Assembly: GCF_030504645.1 (NCBI RefSeq)
Contig: NZ_JAUKWQ010000001.1
Span: 1,054,001 to 1,118,000, forward strand
Direction of reading: 5' to 3'
From: Rhizobium oryzicola
Lineage (GTDB): Bacteria; Pseudomonadota; Alphaproteobacteria; Rhizobiales; Rhizobiaceae
Length of the DNA: 64,000 nucleotides
The translations under genes were made by a program, and so were the position numbers. Shown here piece after piece: positions 17,359 to 25,931 of the stretch. How positions within the stretch are numbered: position 1 is the first letter of the stretch; every line of letters starts with the position of its first letter. The notes beneath the pieces were generated by a model. It had not been told where the DNA came from. It was given only the letters and a program-made list of their open reading frames with translations, and did no database searches.

Positions 17359-17757
17359 TCATCTCGTTTTACGATACGCTTCGCAGTTCCAATATTTCGG
17401 CTCTATTTCGTAATAAACCCCGTCCTCATACGAATTTGTGCCCCATCCGTACGCGATCCCTCCCTTTGCTCGCACCGGCGAAAAGTCGTCGGACTCGGAA
17501 TAAAAGTCGAATAATTTCCCGTCAAACTGGTTGATATTCAGGTGAATTGGCTGGCCTTTCAGGGGTTTCGAGCTTTTGTCAAAAGTATGAAATGAGTTTT
17601 CGTCTGCTGTTCTGTATATAGTAAAATTTTCTTCTTTTGGCCGGCATTCATAGGACATGTAATACTTTTTGAGCGCGGCGGCATTAGGGTGCTGAGTCGC
17701 CAAAAAAGAAAATGTAGAGCCAATGATCAAGCTGAAGAGAAGTTTTTTCATATTCAT
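17359..17757 (-). CDS. small secreted protein of unknown function
   Basis: This 132-residue protein has a signal peptide (about residues 1-27, ending in a hydrophobic stretch and NAAA) and a mature part with two Cys that could form a disulfide, plus a Gly/Tyr-rich segment near the end. It is clearly AT-richer than neighbouring genes, suggesting acquisition from elsewhere. Either of two ATGs (17757 or 17751) could start it and neither has a strong ribosome site. No family is recognised. Confidence 0.6.
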   Translation of the reverse strand: MNMKKLLFSLIIGSTFSFLATQHPNAAALKKYYMSYECRPKEENFTIYRTADENSFHTFDKSSKPLKGQPIHLNINQFDGKLFDFYSESDDFSPVRAKGGIAYGWGTNSYEDGVYYEIEPKYWNCEAYRKTR

Positions 17758-17832
17758 ATTAGGGTCTGGAGACTTCTGTCCAAATATTTACTGTGTGACC
17801 ATGGGGTGACAAGATGCCCAGTGGGCTCACCT

Positions 17833-17910
17833 TCACTTCGACGCAACCGGCGTGCAGGTCGCGTCCTTCAGGAACGCGGCGGCGGCGGGTCTGTAGCTGG
17901 CCTGCGGGCC
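17833..17910 (-). pseudogene. diverged remnant of a DUF1254 gene 3' end
   Basis: These 78 bases are about 86% identical by eye to the 3' end of the intact DUF1254 gene at 19518-19595 and encode the same last residues (QASYRPAAAAFLKDATCTPV, then two codons and TGA). Upstream similarity stops abruptly at about 17911, so only the tail remains. The two copies are in the same orientation and flank the VOC-MarR-EVE block. The rest of the gap 17758-18071 contains no gene I can support. Confidence 0.7.
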
Positions 17911-18071
17911 AAGACGCCCGCCAAGATGCCGTTTGCCGGGTCGCTTAAGAACGCCTCGATATCGACGCGTCCAAGCTCACCCGTCCAGCCGGTGACGAAC
18001 AGTCCGGGTTGGGTATTCGGTGTCTTTCAAGTCAATATTCTTCGACGTCATCAGCGTCGGAATAGCCACGC

Positions 18072-18440
18072 TCAGCCTTGCGCTGTGTGGAACGTAATGG
18101 CGTAACCATCGGGATCGCTGGCCACGAAAAATCTGCCGAACGGGCCATCACTCAGCGGGCTCAGGATCTTCCCGCCGCGCTTGACGATCAGGTCGTGGAA
18201 GACGTTCGCATCGTCGCAGGCAACCCACAACACCATGCCAGTTCCCAAGGGGCCGTTTTCCGGCAGTGGCCGCAGCGGTTCGCGCAGTGCCAGCGCAATC
18301 GGCTTTGTGGTGAAAACGATAGCGCCCGGCGGGCTTCGGTCTGCTGCGGTGAAGCCGAAAACGTCCTTGTAGAACGCCACGGACGTTGCAAGGTCACGAA
18401 CCTGCAACGCGATGAAGGATGGTCCGATCGGTGTTGTCAT
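18072..18440 (-). CDS. VOC-family (glyoxalase/bleomycin-resistance fold) protein
   Basis: This 122-residue protein has the paired beta-alpha-beta-beta-beta pattern of the vicinal oxygen chelate superfamily: FIALQVRDLATSVAFYKDVF at the N-terminus and FGRFFVASDPDGYAITFHTA at the C-terminus. It could be an antibiotic- or toxicant-sequestering protein or a small dioxygenase. It is divergent from a MarR regulator, 55 bases away, with a palindromic operator between, so MarR control is likely. Confidence 0.85.
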   Translation of the reverse strand: MTTPIGPSFIALQVRDLATSVAFYKDVFGFTAADRSPPGAIVFTTKPIALALREPLRPLPENGPLGTGMVLWVACDDANVFHDLIVKRGGKILSPLSDGPFGRFFVASDPDGYAITFHTAQG

Positions 18441-18460
18441 TTTGAATGCTCCGTTATAAT

Positions 18461-18497
18461 ATCAGGTTCCTTACATTTAATATCAGGAACCTGATAT
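18461..18497. promoter_or_regulatory. MarR operator in the VOC/marR intergenic region
   Basis: ATATCAGGAACCTGATAT (18480-18497) is a perfect 18-base palindrome; a partial copy, ATCAGGTTCC, lies at 18461-18470. The palindrome covers the AGGA ribosome site and touches the marR start codon, so binding would block marR expression directly and probably the divergent VOC promoter too. Confidence 0.7.
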
Positions 18498-18945
18498 GTC
18501 AATGCGTAAAATGGACCCTTCAAGCGGAGAGGTCTGGATCGGTTACAGTTTGAAAATCGCACAACACCGTCTGCGGCAGCGGTTGGAGGCGGAATTGGCC
18601 GAAACTGGCGTCTCCGCAGCGCAGAATGCGGTGCTGCTTGCCATCGGAAACAACCCGCAGATATCCAATGCTTCCCTGGCGCGAGCTGCTTTTGTAACGC
18701 CTCAATCCATGCAGGGCATGCTCGTCACGCTGGAGCGAGACGGGTTCATCGTGCGCACGCCGCACCCCGAACATGGGCGTATCATCATGACAGAGCTGAC
18801 CGAAAAGGGCAGAGCAGTGGCACAGGCCGGTACTATCGCAGCCGAGACCGTCGAGCGGCAGATGCTGGCCGGCCTGACCAGCGAGGAGGTCAAGTTGCTG
18901 GGCGATCTTCTGCGGCGCTGCGCTGATGCGCTTGAGGGGGATTGA
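18496..18945 (+). CDS. MarR-family transcriptional regulator
   Basis: This 149-residue protein has the winged helix-turn-helix of the MarR family (SNASLARAAFVTPQSMQGML for the recognition part; wing around RTPHPEHGRIIMTELTEKG). It probably represses itself and the divergent VOC gene through the palindrome at 18480-18497. ATG 18496 is used because AGGA lies eight bases upstream, although ATGs at 18502 and 18511 are possible. The EVE-domain gene follows four bases after the stop and is likely cotranscribed. Confidence 0.88.
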   Translation: MSMRKMDPSSGEVWIGYSLKIAQHRLRQRLEAELAETGVSAAQNAVLLAIGNNPQISNASLARAAFVTPQSMQGMLVTLERDGFIVRTPHPEHGRIIMTELTEKGRAVAQAGTIAAETVERQMLAGLTSEEVKLLGDLLRRCADALEGD

Positions 18946-18948
18946 GCC

Positions 18949-19395
18949 ATGACGTTTTGGATGGGTGTCGCATCGGCACAGCATGTCCGCGGAGGGTGCG
19001 ATGGAGGCTTTGCACAGCTTGGGCACGGCAAGCATATCGCAGTGAAGTCTCTTAGAAAGGGCGACTGGATCGTCTACTACTCCCCGCGCGAGGGGATCGG
19101 TGAGGGCGCAGTGGTGCAGGCGTTTACCGCCATTGGCCGCGTGAGATCTGACGCACCTTATCGCGCCGAGCAGGCGATGAACTTCAATCCATACCGGGTT
19201 GATGTGGACTATCTGAAGGAGGCAGAGCCCGCTCCGATCAAGCCGCTTCTGGAGAGGCTCCGGCTAACCCGCGATCAAGGCACCCACTGGGGCATGGTGA
19301 TGCGTGGGCCGAAGCGCAGGCTTGATGAGGAAGACATGCGACTGATCACGGATGCGATGGGTGTTCTTACGGAATTTGACCACCTACGGGGCTGA
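18949..19395 (+). CDS. EVE domain protein
   Basis: This 148-residue protein is an EVE/PUA-like domain protein: it begins with a WMGVASAQHV strand, has the central IAVKSLRKGDWIVYYSPREG and the conserved NFNPYRVDVDYL. EVE domains bind modified bases in DNA or RNA and occur in defence and stress contexts. It lies four bases after marR. The function here is unknown. Confidence 0.85.
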   Translation: MTFWMGVASAQHVRGGCDGGFAQLGHGKHIAVKSLRKGDWIVYYSPREGIGEGAVVQAFTAIGRVRSDAPYRAEQAMNFNPYRVDVDYLKEAEPAPIKPLLERLRLTRDQGTHWGMVMRGPKRRLDEEDMRLITDAMGVLTEFDHLRG

Positions 19396-19517
19396 CGTCG
19401 CGCCTGTATTTGCCGGGCGTCATAAGTAAGCACCGAAGCTGATATAGGCTGACTGCGTCAATGCGTGGACGCGCTTCTCGACTTGGCGCAAACTTGCCCC
19501 ATGATGCCGCCACACCC

Positions 19518-20066
19518 TCACTTCCATGCCACAGGCGTACAGGTCGCATCCTTCAAGAACGCAGCGGCGGCGGGTTTGTAGCTTGCCTGCGGGGCCATCA
19601 CCCGCAGCACCGCATAGCCCTGCATCTGGCGGGTTTCCACCAGAATGGATTGCATCAGCGAGGCGGGCATGGTCTTGCGCAGCGCCGTTGCCTGAATGGG
19701 GTTGGCGATGATCACATCCAGCCCGCTTGCGGCGGCGGTACGGTCGTTGATGCTGAAGGTTTCGTTGGAGGCGGCGTCGAAGGTGGCGAGCGACCAGAAG
19801 GGCACGCCGTTATGGGTGGTCAGCCGCACCGGCCTTTCCGTCAGGTCGAAGGAGCAGACGGCGACATCCAGAAACGGATCATCCTTCACTAGCCCCTTAT
19901 TGTCCGGCCTATTGCCGATCACATGGAAGCGATAGGCCTCTCCCTGTGCGACGACCTTGGTATAGGCGTCGCGATCGCTGAAATAGGGAAGTGCCAGGAT
20001 GATCACCAGATGCAGCAGTGCCGCCCCGACCAGCCCGGTGATGATGGCGAGGATGAGCTTAAGCAT
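19518..20066 (-). CDS. DUF1254 domain membrane-anchored protein
   Basis: This 182-residue protein has an N-terminal transmembrane segment (about residues 3-27) and a DUF1254-like periplasmic domain (GEAYRFHVIGNRPDNKGLV, GVPFWSLATFDAASNETFS). It overlaps the upstream DUF1214 gene by eight bases, a pair that is usually found together. The function of the family is not established. Its last 78 bases are duplicated at 17833-17910. Confidence 0.8.
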   Translation of the reverse strand: MLKLILAIITGLVGAALLHLVIILALPYFSDRDAYTKVVAQGEAYRFHVIGNRPDNKGLVKDDPFLDVAVCSFDLTERPVRLTTHNGVPFWSLATFDAASNETFSINDRTAAASGLDVIIANPIQATALRKTMPASLMQSILVETRQMQGYAVLRVMAPQASYKPAAAAFLKDATCTPVAWK

Positions 20067-20646
20067 GGCCGCACCCGATCTTCTGCACGCGCGGCATGGA
20101 GAGATCGATCAGGCCGGAACTGCCGGCCGTCGGCGTGTCCAGCAGCGTCAGCGTCAGCCGGAAGGAGCGGGCGGGCTGCACCGCCAGCCAGTTGCCCGCC
20201 TGCGCTTCGCTCGACACCTGCACCACAAAACTTCCATCCCGCTCGCGCAGGATGATGCGGGAGTTGAGCGCCAAGGGCAGGTCCGCATTGCCCGAGGGCG
20301 GCTGATCGTTGCGGTCGCTGGCAAACAGCGTCCAGAGCCTTGCGACAGGCGTCTTGCCGATGATGGCATAGGTGCAGTTGCCATTCAGCCGCTCGCCGCT
20401 TTCATCCACATCCGCCGTAAAGCGCAGGCCTTCGGCGCCGCCCAGAAGCAGGCGTCCGGCGTTTGCCCTGTGCGCCTTGGCGTAAGGGTCCGCATCCACG
20501 GTCTGCGCCTGCGGAAAGGCCTGCCAGGCGCCGAGCTTGATCGCGCCGAAGCCGACCGTGGCATTCAGCGCGACAAGCGTCGACCAGATACCGCCGCCAA
20601 AGGCGATCGCCAAAATCAGCGCGAGGAAAAGCGGGAGGCGAAACAC
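20059..20646 (-). CDS. DUF1214 domain membrane-anchored protein
   Basis: This protein of about 195 residues has an N-terminal membrane segment (FRLPLFLALILAIAFGGGIW) and a DUF1214 domain with NCTYAIIGKTPVARLWTLFA and the C-terminal tail LSMPRVQKIGC. A GTG at 20646 preceded by AAGGAT is taken as start; the frame is open to a GTG at 20685, which is also possible. It is the first gene of a pair with the DUF1254 gene. Such pairs are annotated as envelope proteins of unknown role. Confidence 0.78.
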   Translation of the reverse strand: MFRLPLFLALILAIAFGGGIWSTLVALNATVGFGAIKLGAWQAFPQAQTVDADPYAKAHRANAGRLLLGGAEGLRFTADVDESGERLNGNCTYAIIGKTPVARLWTLFASDRNDQPPSGNADLPLALNSRIILRERDGSFVVQVSSEAQAGNWLAVQPARSFRLTLTLLDTPTAGSSGLIDLSMPRVQKIGCGHA

Positions 20647-20739
20647 GGAGAGGGTATCATCCTTGCGAAGTGACGAGGGGACCACGTCGGTTGCTTCTAT
20701 CGCAGATTCGGCTTGTTCGGTATCGCGGCAAGCCGATTT

Positions 20740-22932
20740 TTAGCGACCAACCACGGTCTTCGGCTTGGCGTCATCCACAACCGCCAGCTTCTGCCCGGCA
20801 GAAAGCGGCGCGGCATTGGTCAGATCCGCGCCGATGGAACGCAGCAGGCGGGTGGCATCAGCCGAAAGCGAACGCGGCCGCACCAGCACCGGCACTTCCG
20901 GCTGGGCAGCGCCCTTGGCAACCTTTGCCGGGGCAGGGGCGGCAGGGCGCTTGGCGGGCAGCGGGTTTTCGATGCCGGGAATGGGCTTCAGCTCGATACC
21001 CTGATGGGCATAATCCATCAGCTTCTTGAAGGTGGCGGCGGGCAGCGAGCCGCCGGTCATGTTATTCATCGGGCTGTAATCGTCATTCCCGAACCAGACG
21101 GCAGCCGTGTAATTGCCGGTAAAGCCGATGAACCAGGCATCGCGGTAGCTCTGCGAGGTGCCGGTCTTGCCGCCGGTCACAATGCCGCCATCGAGTGCTG
21201 CGCGCTTGGCCGTGCCGATCACGGGGATCTGGGTCAGGATGCGGTTCATCGATGACATCGCCTGCTCGGACACGACGCGTTTCGCCGCCGGCTCGTCGCG
21301 GTCGAAATCATAGAGCACGCTGCCATCGTAATCGAGCACCTGCTGGATGCCGTGGCGACGGCTCTCAAAACCGCCCGCCGGCATCACCGCATAGCCGGTC
21401 GCCTGGTCCATCACGGTCACTTCGGATGTGCCGAGCGGAATGGTCTTGTCGCCGCGAACAGGCGTCTGTACGCCGAGCGCCTTGGCCTCTTCCACAATGG
21501 TCTTGATGCCGAGCGTTTCCTTGGCAAGGCGCACCGGCACGGTGTTCAAAGACTGCGCCATGGCCGACAGCAGCGTGACCTTGCCCTTGTAGGAACGGCC
21601 GTAATTCTGCGGCGACCAGTTGCCCCAGGTGATCGGCGCGTCGGAGATGGTGCTTTCCGGCGTAAAGCCGTGCTCCATGGCGGCGGTATAGGTGTAGAGC
21701 TTGAAGGACGAGCCCGGCTGGCGCAGCGCCTTGGTGGCACGGTTGAACTGGCTTTCGCCGTAATCGCGCCCACCCACCATGGCGCGCACGGCGCCGCCAT
21801 TCTCGATCATGACCAGCGCGCCCTGCTTGACGCGAAAACTTTCCCCATATTCGCGCAGGCTGGATTCCACCGCATCTTCCGCCGCGGCCTGCAGGCCGGT
21901 ATCGACAGTGGTGCGCACCACAAGCGTATGCTTCTTGATCTTGCCTTCATCCGCCAGCCGCTGGATCTCGTCAAACGCCCAGTCGAGGAAGAAATCCGGC
22001 GCCCGCTTTTCCGCCCGGTCGATCACGCTTGCCGGGTTGCGGCGTGCCGCCACCACCTGGCCCTCGGTCATCATGCCGCCCTGCACGAGGTTGCTCAACA
22101 CCTCGTTGGCGCGCCCGCGTGCCGCCGGCAGGTTCACATGCGGGGCGTATTTCGCCGGCGCCTTGAACAGGCCCGCCAGCATGGCCGCTTCCGCCAGGTT
22201 CACCTCGGTGATGTTCTTGCCGAAATAGAATTGCGAGGCCGCTGCCGCGCCAAACGTGCCGCCGCCCATATAGGCGCGGTCGAGGTAAAGGCGCAGGATC
22301 TCCTTCTTGGAAAGGTTCGCCTCCAGCCACAGCGCCAGGAAGGCTTCCTTGATCTTGCGCTCGATGGAACGCTCATTGGTGAGGAACAGGTTTTTGGCCA
22401 GCTGCTGGGTGATGGTGGAGCCGCCCTGCACGACGCCGCCCGCCCGCGCGTTCTCAGACAGCGCGCGGCCAAGGCCTATGAAATCAATGCCGAAGTGATC
22501 GAAGAAGCGGCGGTCTTCCGTTGAAAGCACCGCCTTGATCAGGTGATCCGGCAGCTGGTCGTAAGGCACGGAATCTTCGTGAATGATGCCGCGATGGCCC
22601 ACCACATTGCCGTAACGATCAAGAAAGGTGACGGCGAAATCACCGCGATTGCGCCAGTCGCGCTTGGTCTCCTCGAAGGCCGGCATGGCCAGCGCCAAGA
22701 GCAGCACGAAGCCGGCGGTGCCGAAGGTCAGGCCCTCATCCGCCAGCTCCACAAGAATGCGCTTCCAGCCGCGCACGCGAAAGCGGCGGAAGAAAATGGT
22801 GATTTCTTCCCAGATCTCGGAAAGCTTGAAACCGAGGTTCCAGACGGTCGAATCGATCCAGCTGTCGATGCGCAACAGAAGGTGGCGCTTTCGACGCGGG
22901 CGGTTGTCTGGCTGGTTCTGATCGTCCTGCAC
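20740..22932 (-). CDS. class A penicillin-binding protein (transglycosylase/transpeptidase)
   Basis: This protein of 730 residues is a bifunctional peptidoglycan synthase: a cytoplasmic basic N-terminus, one membrane helix (about residues 70-86), a GT51 domain with EDRRFFDHFGID (catalytic Glu at about 139) and GGSTITQQLAKN (about 167), and a transpeptidase domain with PGSSFK (nucleophile at about 409), SLN and KTGTS (about 588). It ends in an Ala/Pro/Lys-rich tail. It synthesises and crosslinks peptidoglycan at the outer face of the inner membrane. It resembles PBP1B/1A-type enzymes; the exact subclass is not certain. Confidence 0.93.
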   Translation of the reverse strand: MQDDQNQPDNRPRRKRHLLLRIDSWIDSTVWNLGFKLSEIWEEITIFFRRFRVRGWKRILVELADEGLTFGTAGFVLLLALAMPAFEETKRDWRNRGDFAVTFLDRYGNVVGHRGIIHEDSVPYDQLPDHLIKAVLSTEDRRFFDHFGIDFIGLGRALSENARAGGVVQGGSTITQQLAKNLFLTNERSIERKIKEAFLALWLEANLSKKEILRLYLDRAYMGGGTFGAAAASQFYFGKNITEVNLAEAAMLAGLFKAPAKYAPHVNLPAARGRANEVLSNLVQGGMMTEGQVVAARRNPASVIDRAEKRAPDFFLDWAFDEIQRLADEGKIKKHTLVVRTTVDTGLQAAAEDAVESSLREYGESFRVKQGALVMIENGGAVRAMVGGRDYGESQFNRATKALRQPGSSFKLYTYTAAMEHGFTPESTISDAPITWGNWSPQNYGRSYKGKVTLLSAMAQSLNTVPVRLAKETLGIKTIVEEAKALGVQTPVRGDKTIPLGTSEVTVMDQATGYAVMPAGGFESRRHGIQQVLDYDGSVLYDFDRDEPAAKRVVSEQAMSSMNRILTQIPVIGTAKRAALDGGIVTGGKTGTSQSYRDAWFIGFTGNYTAAVWFGNDDYSPMNNMTGGSLPAATFKKLMDYAHQGIELKPIPGIENPLPAKRPAAPAPAKVAKGAAQPEVPVLVRPRSLSADATRLLRSIGADLTNAAPLSAGQKLAVVDDAKPKTVVGR

Positions 22933-23104
22933 TCTCGGATGTTTCCTTGCCCGGACTTGTTTTTCAACGCTTGACGCCCCCGTGACAAAGGACGAAAAGC
23001 CTTCACTTCATATGGTCAGCAAAAGGCTGACAATTGGTTGATGCCGGGTAAACGGCATCCTCTCTTGCACCGAATAAGATCAGCGAGTGCTTGGAAAAGA
23101 CAAG

Positions 23105-23563
23105 ATGGAAAATCCATTCTGGAAGGCGAAATCGCTGGATGAGTTAACGCAGGCCGAGTGGGAAAGCCTCTGCGATGGCTGTGGCCTCTGTTGTCTCAAC
23201 AAGCTGGAGGATTGGGACACCGGCGAGGTGGCCTTCACCTCCGTTGCCTGCCGCCTGCTGGATGGGGAAAGCTGTCGCTGCAAGGATTATGAAAACCGTG
23301 CCGCAACCGTGCCGGACTGTATCCAGCTGACGCCCCAGAGCGTGCGCGACATTCCCTGGCTGCCACCCACCTGCGGCTATCGCCTGGTGCGCGATGGCGA
23401 GGATCTCTACTGGTGGCACCCGCTGGTCTCCGGCGACCCTGATACGGTGCACCAGGCCGGCATTTCGGCCCGCGGACGCACCGTTTCCGAGGAGGAGGTG
23501 GATGTGGATGATTTCGAGGAATATCTGGTCGACTGGCCGCTGACGGTGGGGGAGGGGCGGTAG
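23105..23563 (+). CDS. YcgN/UPF0260 cysteine-cluster protein
   Basis: This 152-residue protein belongs to the YcgN (UPF0260) family: [20 protein letters not shown] is followed by the Cys cluster [29 protein letters not shown] and PTCGYRL. The Cys pattern suggests metal (Zn or Fe) binding. ATG 23105 is chosen because GGAAAAG precedes it; GTG 23087 is in frame upstream. The function is unknown. It is divergent from the PBP gene. Confidence 0.88.
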   Translation: MENPFWKAKSLDELTQAEWESLCDGCGLCCLNKLEDWDTGEVAFTSVACRLLDGESCRCKDYENRAATVPDCIQLTPQSVRDIPWLPPTCGYRLVRDGEDLYWWHPLVSGDPDTVHQAGISARGRTVSEEEVDVDDFEEYLVDWPLTVGEGR

Positions 23564-23587
23564 GCAGCGCAATAGGATATCTTGTCG

Positions 23588-24109
23588 ATGAAGCCACCTA
23601 TCGTTCTCGAACCACCCAATCCGCGATGGGCCGCCCTATTCGAGACGGAGCGCCTCGCTATGGAGAATGTCAATGAGGGCTGGTTCAGCGCCATCCATCA
23701 TATCGGCAGCACATCCATTCCGGGTATCGTGGCCAAGCCGATCATCGACATCCTGGTTGCCTTAAACCGAGATGAGGATGGTGCCGCCTGTGCGGCAGCC
23801 ATGGAGACGATCGGATACGAATATCGCGGCGATGGCGGCATCTCCGGCCGCCGTTACTACCGCAAGGGAAACCCCCATACCCATCACGTTCATATGTTTG
23901 TCGAAAGCCATCCGGCATACGGACGGCATCTGAGATTTCGCGACTTCCTGCGGGCGCATCCAGAGGATGCGCGAGCCTATGAGGCATTGAAGCAAGAACT
24001 CGCAGTGCGGTTCGTCTCGGATACCTTTTCTTATTCTCAAGCCAAGGATGAATTTTGCCAGCGGATCGCACGGCTTGCGAAACAAGGGGCAAACGGCTTC
24101 CATGAGTGA
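23588..24109 (+). CDS. GrpB/UPF0157 nucleotidyltransferase-fold protein
   Basis: This 173-residue protein has the GrpB-family pattern: a proline-rich start, then AIHHIGSTSIPGIVAKPIID with the GST...KPIID motif of the nucleotidyltransferase-like fold, and HHVHMFVESHPAYGRHLRFR. The biochemical role of the family is unclear. ATG 23588 is taken as start; an in-frame TTG lies two codons upstream. It lies 24 bases downstream of the YcgN gene and may be cotranscribed. Confidence 0.85.
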   Translation: MKPPIVLEPPNPRWAALFETERLAMENVNEGWFSAIHHIGSTSIPGIVAKPIIDILVALNRDEDGAACAAAMETIGYEYRGDGGISGRRYYRKGNPHTHHVHMFVESHPAYGRHLRFRDFLRAHPEDARAYEALKQELAVRFVSDTFSYSQAKDEFCQRIARLAKQGANGFHE

Positions 24110-24265
24110 AAACGCTTGTGGGCATCAATACGTTTGACGGTCACGCGCCCCGCCTTCTCGAACTCCAGCTGGCGCAACGCAATCCATCAAGGGTTGGAAC
24201 TTGATCGGCCACGCTCTAAGTAAAAATATGATGAGTGATTATATTGTCATTGAGCGGGAATTTCT

Positions 24266-24958
24266 ATGCAGCTCTGGATGGGCGATGCTCTCGCAAACGA
24301 AGTGCAATTGAATACGCCCGGACGAGTGGGTGGTGTGCCTTATCTGCCGATGGATTTCGATGCTCCCCGCTCCATACTGAGTGGCGAGCCTATGCAATTC
24401 GTGTTTCAAATCGCCTTTCCCGAGTGTCACGTTCTGCATGGGTATACAGCGGCAATGTTCTTGGCCATCGATGAGATACGGGAGGACCTCGTCATTCCTC
24501 CCCTTTCATGCGGCGAACTGGCGCGAATGTCGGTCGACAAAGCCAAATTGATTGAGCAGCAGGCGCTCCATGGGGCCTTCCTGTTTCATCAGGACAAACT
24601 GATGCCGAGGCATGATCTGCTGTCGCCGGTCCAAGCCCGCGCGCTTGTTCCTGCAGCTGCCGATGACGCTTATCTTCCCTTCGGTTGTATCGCGGACGAT
24701 CCTGAGTGGCTTCTAGGCGATGAAACTCCGCGCCCTTTAGATCATCGCTATCCCAGCGTATTTTGTTTCTCTACCGTCCAAGGACTCCTACTCCCGGTCA
24801 TCGCGGGAAGCCCTCCGCAAGTGGTTGTAGACTTTTTATCGCCTGATCAAAGAGCATCAAGGAGAGAAACGTATGGAATGTTCGCCGGAAACGCAGCCTA
24901 TTACTTTGCCTATCCCGGTGCCGAGCAACTTATCAGCGTGGTTGTGCAGGGCGATTGA
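24266..24958 (+). CDS. DUF1963-like hypothetical protein
   Basis: This protein of 230 residues has a region GGVPYLPMDFDAPRSILSGE (about residues 22-41) and PMQFVFQIAFPE that resemble the DUF1963/YwqG family, which is often found near toxin-immunity genes. The rest is not recognised. GC is lower than in adjacent housekeeping genes. The next gene starts at or shortly after its stop, so the two probably form an operon. A role is not inferred. Confidence 0.6.
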   Translation: MQLWMGDALANEVQLNTPGRVGGVPYLPMDFDAPRSILSGEPMQFVFQIAFPECHVLHGYTAAMFLAIDEIREDLVIPPLSCGELARMSVDKAKLIEQQALHGAFLFHQDKLMPRHDLLSPVQARALVPAAADDAYLPFGCIADDPEWLLGDETPRPLDHRYPSVFCFSTVQGLLLPVIAGSPPQVVVDFLSPDQRASRRETYGMFAGNAAYYFAYPGAEQLISVVVQGD

Positions 24959-24984
24959 CTGTCGGTATTCTTGGAGCACTCAAA

Positions 24985-25440
24985 GTGAGAAACAAAAACC
25001 TGTCAGAGGGTGAATACAAGTCCATCATCAGGACGTTTCTGGATGCCCGCGCTCCAGAGGCGATGGCGCAGTTAGATAAAATAAGGTCCAAGCTGCCTGA
25101 CCATGCGCTGGAAGTCAGGATTGGCATCCATCCGGGCCAAGGCGAGGAAGGATTCTTCGATATCATGGTTCATCTTGAGGGGCCTAATCTCTATGTGCTC
25201 AACAAGGCTATCCAAGAGCATAGGTCATTGTTCGAAGTCAGATGTATCGACGGGAAAATGCAGCCGGACGTACCGATTTTTGACGGATCTGTTGATGCTG
25301 GCTTCTCCGTCAACGACGCGATCGTCGACACCTGCATGGAGTGGATCGAGTACCTCTGGCGAGGACTGGGAGGCATGCGAATTCCAGCGGTCATGTTTGG
25401 AGAGGACGATTACGGTTCGACTCCCTATCGCCAGCTATGA
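24985..25440 (+). CDS. DUF6389-like hypothetical protein
   Basis: This protein of about 151 residues has a core (RIGIHPGQGEEGFFDIMVHL, then GPNLYVLNKAI) and tail (IEYLWRGLGGMRIPAVMFGE) that I associate with DUF6389. The start is taken as GTG 24985 because GGAG lies about eight bases upstream; a TTG overlapping the previous stop (24955) is an alternative. It pairs with the upstream DUF1963-like gene. The function is unknown. Confidence 0.6.
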   Translation: MRNKNLSEGEYKSIIRTFLDARAPEAMAQLDKIRSKLPDHALEVRIGIHPGQGEEGFFDIMVHLEGPNLYVLNKAIQEHRSLFEVRCIDGKMQPDVPIFDGSVDAGFSVNDAIVDTCMEWIEYLWRGLGGMRIPAVMFGEDDYGSTPYRQL

Positions 25441-25496
25441 GGGCCTCAAGCCTATTGATGCGTTTTGTGGTTTGGCTGTTGATGGCAAGGCCCCAG

Positions 25497-25931
25497 TTAC
25501 CCCGGCTCTTCGAACTCCAGCACATTGCCTTCCGGGTCACGGGCATAGGCGATCAGGAAAGGTTTGTCGGCCGTTCCAAAGTCGGTGATTTCCCCGATCT
25601 GCGTGCCGCCTGCCTTGATGACGGTTGCCAGCACGGCATGGACATCATCGACAGCGAAGGAGAGATGGCCGAAGCCCGGCTCGTTGACGCGTGGCAGGTC
25701 GCGATCAACCATCTCCGCGTGCTGGTGTATTTCGAGAAACGGCCGGTCGAGGCCTGGGAACCTAAGCCAGATGGAATAGATCTGCGCGTTCGGCAACCCG
25801 TTGCCTCGGCCAACCTTTTCACCGGACAGCACCTTTGGTGCGCGCAGCGGTTCGCAGTTCAAGACGTCGATGTAGAACCGCGCCAGCGCATCCGCGTCGC
25901 GGGCAACAAGGTTGATATGGGCAATCTGCAT
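25497..25931 (-). CDS. VOC-family protein
   Basis: This 144-residue protein is a glyoxalase/VOC fold member: MQIAHINLVARDADALARFY at the N-terminus, EPGFGHLSFAVDDVHAVLAT in the middle and YARDPEGNVLEFEEPG at the end, with His and Glu positions expected of metal ligands. It starts at ATG 25931 inside the stop of the upstream P-type ATPase gene (TGATG), so the two are coupled. The substrate is unknown. Confidence 0.85.
   Translation of the reverse strand: MQIAHINLVARDADALARFYIDVLNCEPLRAPKVLSGEKVGRGNGLPNAQIYSIWLRFPGLDRPFLEIHQHAEMVDRDLPRVNEPGFGHLSFAVDDVHAVLATVIKAGGTQIGEITDFGTADKPFLIAYARDPEGNVLEFEEPG

Noticed and set aside
21352..22524. A 390-codon rightward frame antisense to the PBP gene
   Set aside because: It is a shadow of the PBP gene, which has all catalytic motifs.
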